From Leptolyngbya sp. SIO4C5 (GTDB lineage Bacteria; Cyanobacteriota; Cyanobacteriia; Phormidesmidales; Phormidesmidaceae): DNA of 5,476 nt. Under the pieces are notes generated by a model. It was not told the DNA's origin. It ran no database searches and saw only the letters and a program-made list of their open reading frames with translations. Position numbers and translations under genes: made by a program. Location: NCBI GenBank assembly GCA_010671965.1, contig JAAHIC010000347.1:1-5476 (forward strand), written 5' to 3'. Below are positions 1 to 4,796 of this stretch, in pieces. The stretch's first letter is position 1, and every line of letters begins with the position of its first letter.

Positions 1-734
1 TACATCACAAAAAAGCCCATTATCTCAACTTCTTGTACTTGCTCAGTGCTAGTGAGCCGCACGCGAAAGCTACGAATATCCTTGAGCCAGACTAGTTCAA
101 AAGGATCGCTAGCGTCCGGCTTACGAAAATTGAGCTTGCCGTCTTGGATAAACAACTCAAAACCAATTCGATTAGCTCGTTCTCGCAGAAACTCCATATT
201 GGTTTGATTTTCTTGGAATAGATAGTCGTGAGGCTCGCCGCTATCATCAACTGTAGCGAGGTCAATGCCATTTTCTTTCGCAATTTTTTCGACGGCATCG
301 CTGTCAGTCAAATTTTGAAAGGAGCGATTGTAACGACCGCGATGGAGTCGATGCGAGACGTCATAACCTCTAATGATAATAGGGGCTTGCGTCCGTTCGG
401 TAAAATGCGCTTCGACAGACGTAATTTCTCCCTGAATGAGGGGAGTATCTTCTTGCTGCTGACCACTTTTTTTAGAAGATTGCTCTTCCGCCTGCGTCAG
501 GCTGGGGTCAAAGCCAATAGAAACAGTATCGCCAATTTCAAGCTGTTTGACCTTGCGCCAAGGTTCATCCTGATCGGTTCCTGGCTGATAATCATTGCGG
601 ATGACCAGCGTAAACAAACCTGGACGATGTAAGCTTTCTTCAACAGTAATTTGCAAAATATTTTCTGCAAGCTCTGTTTCAGCTTCTTCATCGTTAATTT
701 TCAGGACAGGTAGGGCACGGTAGTTAACAGTCAT
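1..734 (-). CDS. VgrG/Pvc8-like spike hub protein of the contractile injection system, N-terminal part (3' end outside window)
   Basis: I translated this frame by hand: 244 codons stay open from ATG at 734 to the window edge. The protein begins MTVNYRALPVLKINDEEAE and continues with strands of the type LQITVEESLHRPGLFTLVIRND, then an IxGxITSVEAHF segment and a repeated beta pattern ending in LRERANRIGFELFIQDGKLNFRKP. This is the layout of the gp27-like hub domain of phage late control D / VgrG / Afp8-Pvc8 proteins, which form the trimeric spike base at the tip of the inner tube. Family members usually also carry an OB-fold and beta-helix spike, which would lie beyond position 1. The adaptor gene just upstream (792-1325) is the expected neighbour. 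The ATG has no clear Shine-Dalgarno (upstream bases attccggct), and the 57-nt AT-rich gap before it is the loosest junction in the operon. Family assignment is from pattern recognition, not from a search. Confidence 0.85.
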   Translation of the reverse strand, partial: MTVNYRALPVLKINDEEAETELAENILQITVEESLHRPGLFTLVIRNDYQPGTDQDEPWRKVKQLEIGDTVSIGFDPSLTQAEEQSSKKSGQQQEDTPLIQGEITSVEAHFTERTQAPIIIRGYDVSHRLHRGRYNRSFQNLTDSDAVEKIAKENGIDLATVDDSGEPHDYLFQENQTNMEFLRERANRIGFELFIQDGKLNFRKPDASDPFELVWLKDIRSFRVRLTSTEQVQEVEIMGFFVM

Positions 735-791
735 AGCCGGAATATTCTAAATATAGAGCTAAACTTAAATGAAAAGAGAAAATCTGCCTAA

Positions 792-1325
792 TCAACGCTT
801 TTGCTTACGGCTTTTCTGATTATCAGTTTTCGGTGTCGGTTTAGCAGAAGGAGAACTAGAACTGTTGTCAGGTCTATCAGTTTCAACTAGAGTGAGACTG
901 TCAATCACGGCTCTCACAGGCGTACCGTCTGCTAGAAACTTAGTTAGCTTGTAATTCAGCTTTTCAATAAAGCAATAGTCTAAATATGTTTTACCCCACG
1001 TGAAAGTATAAACGGGTGGTTTTTGCTCCTTTTGCTCTTCACTAACAAAATGAACGGCTGCTTGTAAATCTTTAATATGCTCTTCAAAAACGTCTTTACC
1101 TGATTCATAAGTGTCGAACAAAATATTCGAAATAGTTATTTTTTTAGGCGGTATATTCGAGAAATTGACTTTTTGTTTGCCCGTTCGCTGCGATCGCGCG
1201 CCTGGATTAGACGAAGTTTCTACGGTATTCTCAAAGGCTAATTCTTTGGGATTGAACATAAACTTTATTTCTGCGGCTTTCCCCTTTTCCCAGGGAGTTA
1301 AGGTAGCTTTTACAACTTTTGCCAT
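792..1325 (-). CDS. Contractile injection system tube-adaptor protein (Afp7/Pvc7-like, CIS_tube N-terminal domain), no LysM domain
   Basis: This 177-residue protein shows the hallmarks of the CIS tube-adaptor family. They are FMFNP at residues 22-26, an ILFDTYE strand at 68-74, PPVYTFTWG at 103-111, and DGTPVRA at 133-139 followed by the last beta strand. In Afp/PVC particles the family member sits between the inner tube and the spike hub, matching the six-fold tube to the three-fold spike. The gene order here (tube, then this, then spike hub) agrees. Afp7 and Pvc7 normally end in a peptidoglycan-type LysM domain. Here the protein stops after the core with a Ser/Pro/Lys-rich tail (about 150-177, ending SRKQKR) that is probably disordered and strongly basic. 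The ATG at 1325 is fixed by AGGAGA six bases upstream. The gene starts 14 nt after the stop of the 912-residue protein and contains one HIP1 site (1190-1197). Confidence 0.85.
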   Translation of the reverse strand: MAKVVKATLTPWEKGKAAEIKFMFNPKELAFENTVETSSNPGARSQRTGKQKVNFSNIPPKKITISNILFDTYESGKDVFEEHIKDLQAAVHFVSEEQKEQKPPVYTFTWGKTYLDYCFIEKLNYKLTKFLADGTPVRAVIDSLTLVETDRPDNSSSSPSAKPTPKTDNQKSRKQKR

Positions 1326-1330
1326 AACGG

Positions 1331-1336
1331 TCTCCT
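1331..1336 (-). promoter_or_regulatory. Shine-Dalgarno of the tube-adaptor gene
   Basis: AGGAGA on the minus strand, five bases (CCGTT) before the ATG at 1325. It lies wholly within the 14-nt gap after the stop codon of the 912-residue gene and fixes the adaptor start. Confidence 0.75.
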
Positions 1337-1339
1337 GCG

Positions 1340-4078
1340 TTAGAGTGAGTGACTGAGGAAATAAGGTTGACGATCTTTGAGCAGTTCGAAGCGATCGCGA
1401 TACAAGGCATAAACCGTCTGATACAAGTCCGATATGTTCTTGTCGATTACTAAGCTATTGGCCTCTAGTTCAAGCCAAAGCTGCCCCGGCTGACTCAGCC
1501 CTGGCCCTGCTTCTGTTTTTGCTGCTGCATCTGACCAATCGCACGGTGCCGTCTGGTCTATCCACAGGGAGGAGCTAGTTGAACGACCATAGTGAAACTC
1601 TTGCTCAATTTCTAAACGCGATCGCAGCAGGCTATACATAACGCGCGCCAGAATTTCTAGCTCCCCTTCCCCGATGGCAACCGAGCTACGCTGTCCGGGT
1701 ATAGGGGGCGTAGAGCTATCTGACGCTGGAGCGATCGCTTCTACTGAACTCTCTGGAATGTCCGATTCCGTTTCAGCTGTCTCTGCGATCGCTGTTTCAG
1801 GTGCTGGTGGCTCAGGGGTGGTCTTTTCAGCTTCCGTATCGGCCTCTAGCTGAAACTGGTCCTGCCAGGACGCTGTAGCGGGGGGACTGCTGCCTAGGTT
1901 GAACTGGGTTTGCCAGGGTTCATCTGTGGCTTCGGCGCGGCGCTGGAGGGGGGAACGGGTGCCGAGGGGATGGGTGAGGTAGCGGTGGGGGAGAGGAGGA
2001 GAGGGGAGAGATGGGGAAGGTGATTGAGCGGGCAGGGGAGCAGGCGATCGCTGGATTGGAGACTGGTTGTTGTGAGCATCAGGCGGGGATAGAGCGGGCG
2101 ATCGCTGGACTAGGGGTTGGTTTCCTGGATTAGGTGAAGCTGGGAGTTGAGGTGTTGGATCAGGCTGAGAAGGCGTGAGTAAAATGGGGGATTGTAGCTG
2201 TGGGGATGGCGTCTCTGGCGATTGCGGTTGAATAGATTCGGCAGGCGAGGGGGAAGTGGGGGGCTGAGATTGGGACTCAGACCGGGCTTGAAGTGGAGCG
2301 GTCGTTGAGGTTGTGATTTCTGTAGCTGTTATGTCTTGGGCTAGGTCAGTGACGGGCTGGGGTTCTGCTTGGAGTGCTTGAGTGGATGCTTCGTCAGACG
2401 GATTTGATGGGTCAAGCGTAGACAATTCCTCGGCTGCGATCGCCTGTGGTTGCAATCCTGCATCGCTATTTGCATCGATGATTGTAGGAGTCGGCTGCTG
2501 GGCAAAACTGGCTGTATCAGGCGCGGCGATCGCTTCGGTTTCAGTCGCTTTTCTAGGCAAAGAAACGGCAGGCTCATCTATCTCAGCCGCTAGGGGTTGC
2601 GGAGTTACGGTTGGATCAGTCGTAGGGCTGAGCCGGGGAGAGGAATCTGTCACGTCAGGAACAGCCTCAACGGATTCAAGCTGAGACGCGGCTGCAGCCG
2701 GTGCTGGCAGTTCTGTAGATGAGCGGCTCTGAATAGGGAGTGCTGAAGGGGGAGAGTCAGGGCTGGGAGATTCCGTTTCGCCAGACGGCGGCTCGGGTGC
2801 AGCAGGCTGTACTGGAGCAGTGGGTGGCGCGGCTTCTGTCTGAGCCGGTGGTGTTTCTGAGGAGGTTGCTGCAGACTCCGGAACGGCAGAGTCTACCTGG
2901 GGCGATCGCTCTACCGAGAATTGCTGAACCGTATCCGCCAGAGGACTTTCTGCATTATTAACGGGTAGAGTATCTGCCTGAGCAGGTGCCTCATCAGAAC
3001 TAGCGGAATCTGTTAGCAACTCTGCAGAAACTACCGGCTGCTCAATTGGTTCAATAGCTGAGCTTTCAGCCGCCTCTGCTTGGCGAGATAGATTAGGGCT
3101 GACTTCTGTGGAAGCGATCGCATCAGAACTGATATTGGTAATAGGCGTCTCAAAGGAATCATCTGCCTCACGGCTAACCGTTTCTGCTGGAGCAGGTTGA
3201 ACAGTTTCACCCCTAGCAGTGCTCTCCAAAGCCGGTTGAACAGTTTGATTTGCAGGCGTGAGCTGAGCTGTGGGGTCTCGCTGGACTGTTTCTGCAGCAG
3301 GACTGGCAGCTGGGGGCGAACTATCAGATTGCGGTTGAATAGACTCTGTTGCGCTGATTGCAGCGGCTGGCTCAGCTTTAGCAATTGACGACTGGGAGAT
3401 CGCTGGCGTGGTGGAGGGGCTGGGGACAGTGGCCGGTTCAGAAGAGTCAGCAACGGTTCCCTTCGCTGTTTCTATCTGACGCTGAATAGTGGTCTCAATA
3501 GGATTGGGTGGCGTTTCTACTGGGGGATAGTCTACGGGAGGCGAATCTGCAACAGGAGTACCAGCAGTCTCGGACTCTGCAAAGCGATCGCCCGCGATCG
3601 CCCACTTTTGAGCCAGCGGGCGGCGGTGGACGATGCCGAGGGGAGAAGCGGGAAGCGCGGGTGATACTGTTTCTAAAGTATTTGTAGGTTCAGGAGTGGC
3701 AGTCGGGCTGTTTGCAGCGATCGCACTCTGCGCATTCATCTGCAATGCATGATCAGCGATCCACTTCTGAGCTAGAGGGCGACGGTGGAGGGTGCCGAGA
3801 GGAGCGACAGGCAGGGCAGGTAAGGGAGTAGAGGTCGTTTTTTGGGGAGCGATCGCGCTGTCTGCAGGCGCAGCCTGAACCCCAGTTTGCCAGCCGGAAG
3901 CCGGAACTCTTTTGGCCCTGATCTGAGAGACATTGGGGCTGAGACCGCCCAGCGGCGACATTGCAGAACGACCATTCGCTTGGGGTGTCCATTGCCCTAG
4001 CGGTTGCTGCCAGCAGTTGACCCGTCCTACAGGAGAACGGGTTCCCAGTGGATGCAAAGTTTCCCAGGCTGCGGCCAA
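1340..4078 (-). CDS. Large Pro/Ser/Ala-rich protein of unknown function within the CIS operon; N-terminal PLG boxes, long disordered linker, helical C-terminal domain
   Basis: I do not recognise a named family for this 912-residue protein. Residues 1-60 are rich in PLG turns (HPLGTRSPVGR at 9-19, PLGQW at 26-30, SPLGGLSP at 41-48). Two close copies of a basic box follow: APLGTLHRRPLAQKW at 92-106 and SPLGIVHRRPLAQKW at 145-159. Residues about 161-795 are almost only P, S, A, E, T, Q, D and V with no hydrophobic core, so probably disordered. A further box, HPLGTRSPLQRR, stands at 703-714. Residues about 800-912 look folded and contain two similar amphipathic helices (807-828 and 882-903). No signal peptide or membrane segment is visible. 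The start is TTG at 4078: the frame has an upstream stop at 4099-4097, no ATG occurs before residue 40, and GAGGAA sits six bases upstream. The first in-frame ATG would remove the PLGTRSP copy that recurs at 704-710. Its place between tube and adaptor genes suggests a particle, anchoring or cargo role, but this is inference. The gene holds 14 HIP1 sites. Confidence 0.88.
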   Translation of the reverse strand: MAAAWETLHPLGTRSPVGRVNCWQQPLGQWTPQANGRSAMSPLGGLSPNVSQIRAKRVPASGWQTGVQAAPADSAIAPQKTTSTPLPALPVAPLGTLHRRPLAQKWIADHALQMNAQSAIAANSPTATPEPTNTLETVSPALPASPLGIVHRRPLAQKWAIAGDRFAESETAGTPVADSPPVDYPPVETPPNPIETTIQRQIETAKGTVADSSEPATVPSPSTTPAISQSSIAKAEPAAAISATESIQPQSDSSPPAASPAAETVQRDPTAQLTPANQTVQPALESTARGETVQPAPAETVSREADDSFETPITNISSDAIASTEVSPNLSRQAEAAESSAIEPIEQPVVSAELLTDSASSDEAPAQADTLPVNNAESPLADTVQQFSVERSPQVDSAVPESAATSSETPPAQTEAAPPTAPVQPAAPEPPSGETESPSPDSPPSALPIQSRSSTELPAPAAAASQLESVEAVPDVTDSSPRLSPTTDPTVTPQPLAAEIDEPAVSLPRKATETEAIAAPDTASFAQQPTPTIIDANSDAGLQPQAIAAEELSTLDPSNPSDEASTQALQAEPQPVTDLAQDITATEITTSTTAPLQARSESQSQPPTSPSPAESIQPQSPETPSPQLQSPILLTPSQPDPTPQLPASPNPGNQPLVQRSPALSPPDAHNNQSPIQRSPAPLPAQSPSPSLPSPPLPHRYLTHPLGTRSPLQRRAEATDEPWQTQFNLGSSPPATASWQDQFQLEADTEAEKTTPEPPAPETAIAETAETESDIPESSVEAIAPASDSSTPPIPGQRSSVAIGEGELEILARVMYSLLRSRLEIEQEFHYGRSTSSSLWIDQTAPCDWSDAAAKTEAGPGLSQPGQLWLELEANSLVIDKNISDLYQTVYALYRDRFELLKDRQPYFLSHSL
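1370..1660 (-). repeat. Duplicated helix motif in the C-terminal domain of the 912-residue protein
   Basis: Residues 807-828 (LEILARVMYSLLRSRLEIEQEF, here split as LEILARVMYSL and LRSRLEIEQEF; nt 1595-1660) and residues 882-903 (ISDLYQTVYALYR then DRFELLKDR; nt 1370-1435) align without gaps. The shared pattern is [LI]xxLxxx[MV]YxLxRxR[LF]E[IL]. Seen by eye at protein level; there is little DNA identity, so any duplication would be old. Each copy overlaps a HIP1 site (1618 and 1391) at its RxR, so that part of the match may be HIP1-driven. Confidence 0.55.
1949..1972 (-). repeat. HPLGTRSP box, downstream copy
   Basis: Encodes HPLGTRSP (residues 703-710 of the large protein), the same octapeptide as residues 9-16 (nt 4031-4054). 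The two DNA copies share the core but differ at several third positions. The peptide therefore appears to have been kept, rather than copied recently. Confidence 0.75.
3594..3660 (-). repeat. HRRPLAQKW direct repeat, copy 2
   Basis: Encodes PALPASPLGIVHRRPLAQKW plus the following AI (residues about 141-161). It aligns with copy 1 at 3756-3820 over nearly its whole length, with scattered substitutions and one 3-bp length difference. The 3-bp difference lies in the GCGATCGC at 3594-3601, which in copy 1 reads GCGATC followed directly by CAC. Confidence 0.8.
3756..3820 (-). repeat. HRRPLAQKW direct repeat, copy 1
   Basis: Encodes PALPVAPLGTLHRRPLAQKW and the following IA (residues about 87-108). 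It is the paralogous partner of copy 2 at 3594-3660, about 160 bp away within the same gene. The invariant part is PLG-x-x-HRRPLAQKW. Confidence 0.8.
4031..4054 (-). repeat. HPLGTRSP box, upstream copy
   Basis: Encodes residues 9-16 of the large protein. The identical octapeptide recurs near the C-terminal domain (nt 1949-1972). This copy lies before the first in-frame ATG, so it supports the TTG start at 4078. Confidence 0.75.
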
Positions 4079-4084
4079 TGTGTG

Positions 4085-4090
4085 TTCCTC
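4085..4090 (-). promoter_or_regulatory. Shine-Dalgarno that decides the TTG start of the 912-residue protein
   Basis: GAGGAA on the minus strand, six bases (CACACA) before TTG at 4078, inside the 26-nt gap after the tube gene's stop. No ATG, GTG or other TTG lies between the upstream in-frame stop (4099-4097) and this TTG. Confidence 0.7.
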
Positions 4091-4104
4091 GTTATCTCAG
4101 TAAA

Positions 4105-4644
4105 TCAAGACTGGCCTGTAAAGTAGGCGGTTTCTTGATGGCGTCCGTTGGCATGTTCAAAGTTGCTGGGGCCTTTACCTTTACCTTCAATTCGGAGCCC
4201 TTCATAAACCAACGTCAGTTCTTCTAGGGCGACGGCTTCCGAACTGGCCTGCAGCGAGTCCACCTTCCAGCCCACTGGAATCGCGCCAATCAGCGTCCAG
4301 CACTGCATTTTTTCGCCTGCCTGATTGAATAGTAAAATACTGACGTTGCGCCGCTTCTTGGCCTTGCTGTCGTCTAGGAGAGTTTGCAGCCATTCCCAAA
4401 ACATCAGGCTATCGGTAATGCCGCGCTTGAGGGTAACGGGGCTAAATTCCGGTTCATCTAGCACCACCCGCCGCTGATCGTTAACACCGCCCTCAACCAG
4501 GACGTTGTATTTGATATTGACGCCTAGGCCAGCGCATTCACTGAAAGAGGCCGTTGGTTCTTTGCTGGCTTCAAAAAAAATGTAGAACCGATTGGCTGTG
4601 ACATAATTAACCTGCATCGCTGTTTCAGCCGCCTTGTCTGCCAT
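4105..4644 (-). CDS. Inner tube protein of the contractile injection system (T4 gp19 / Pvc1-Pvc5-like tail tube)
   Basis: This 179-residue protein is of the usual length for the gp19-like tail tube family. Its landmarks are NRFYIFFEAS (18-27), SFSECAGLGVNIKY (33-46), EGGVND (51-56), PEFSPVTLKRGITDS (65-79) and FWEWL (82-86). The second half then contains VSILLFNQ, CWTLIGAIPVGWKVDSL and LEELTLVYEGL. The GL..Y..GG and LKRG signatures with the following W are typical. Many hexameric rings of this protein stack to form the rigid inner tube driven out when the sheath contracts. The sheath genes are not in the window. eCIS operons usually encode two tube paralogues; which one this is cannot be decided here. 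The start ATG at 4644 overlaps the stop of the 50-residue gene (TAATG), and AGGAGG stands eight bases upstream. Confidence 0.9.
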   Translation of the reverse strand: MADKAAETAMQVNYVTANRFYIFFEASKEPTASFSECAGLGVNIKYNVLVEGGVNDQRRVVLDEPEFSPVTLKRGITDSLMFWEWLQTLLDDSKAKKRRNVSILLFNQAGEKMQCWTLIGAIPVGWKVDSLQASSEAVALEELTLVYEGLRIEGKGKGPSNFEHANGRHQETAYFTGQS

Positions 4645-4796
4645 TAGAATCGCCTCCTGCTATAGCCAGCGCGATCGCGCTGATTGCGAATGTCTTCTTG
4701 CATCAGTTCAAAGATGCGATCGCCCAGCTTTCGCAGCAAGATCGGGTCTTGCAAGATAGTCTCGGCCAGTTTAGAAAGCTGCTTGACCTCAGTCAT
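4644..4796 (-). CDS. 50-residue helical protein of the CIS operon, unknown function
   Basis: A small protein beginning MTEVKQLSKLAETILQDP and ending in a basic tail (RAGYSRRRF). The middle, LLRKLGDRIFELMQEDI (20-36), is an amphipathic helix. An ATG at 4835 in the same frame would give 63 residues, but the ATG at 4796 is chosen because AGGAGG lies five bases before it and it makes a compact 8-nt overlap with the preceding stop (ATGACTGA). The TAATG junction couples it to the tube gene. Several eCIS operons carry short proteins near the tube and adaptor genes (Pvc6 in PVC), and phage tail operons carry small assembly chaperones. Either role is possible, but I cannot assign this one to a family. 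Its helix pattern matches both helices of the C-terminal domain of the 912-residue protein. Two HIP1 sites lie inside (4671, 4716). Confidence 0.85.
   Translation of the reverse strand: MTEVKQLSKLAETILQDPILLRKLGDRIFELMQEDIRNQRDRAGYSRRRF
4653..4658 (-). promoter_or_regulatory. Shine-Dalgarno of the tube gene
   Basis: A full AGGAGG eight bases before the tube ATG, lying inside the last codons of the 50-residue gene. A strong site suits a protein needed in many copies. Confidence 0.75.

Larger units (their letters stand above)
1190..4723. repeat. HIP1 octamers GCGATCGC, 17 dispersed copies
   Basis: Perfect GCGATCGC starts at 1190, 1391, 1618, 1731, 1785, 2044, 2098, 2436, 2526, 2902, 3114, 3584, 3594, 3717, 3849, 4671 and 4716. 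HIP1 is the highly iterated palindrome of many cyanobacterial genomes. Fourteen copies lie in the 912-residue gene (about one per 195 bp). None occurs in 1-1189, 3857-4670 or 4724-5476. In the large protein they encode AIA, RSP/RSR or GDR/RDR depending on frame. Confidence 0.95.

Noticed and set aside
92..298. Minus-strand 68-codon frame inside the spike gene
   Set aside because: It lies in another frame of the same strand within a recognisable coding region; it looks like an out-of-frame reading.
228..632. 134-codon plus-strand open frame opposite the spike gene
   Set aside because: The minus frame here gives a clear hub-domain protein; the plus frame has no recognisable domain and no supporting start site, so it is a shadow.
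742..749. GAATATTC palindrome in the 57-nt gap, considered as operator or terminator
   Set aside because: Only 8 bp, no loop, no GC stem and no T-run in the direction of transcription; expected by chance in AT-rich DNA.
1111..1356. Plus-strand open frame across the adaptor gene start
   Set aside because: Antisense to a conserved adaptor protein and its Shine-Dalgarno; no family features.
1894..3453. Several open frames of 60-140 codons on both strands inside the 912-residue gene (for example 3031-3453 minus and 2382-2684 plus)
   Set aside because: GC-rich low-complexity DNA keeps several frames open. The long frame alone has the start signal, the recurring boxes and the folded C-terminal domain.
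3753..3992. Two overlapping minus-strand frames of 67 and 79 codons over the N-terminal boxes
   Set aside because: Shadows of the large gene. The repeat pair there is conserved in the large frame (HRRPLAQKW), while these frames do not extend over the second copy.
1190..4723. HIP1 octamers considered as protein-binding operators or a CRISPR-like array
   Set aside because: Spacing is irregular, sites fall in any reading frame inside genes, and the octamer is a genome-wide feature of cyanobacteria.
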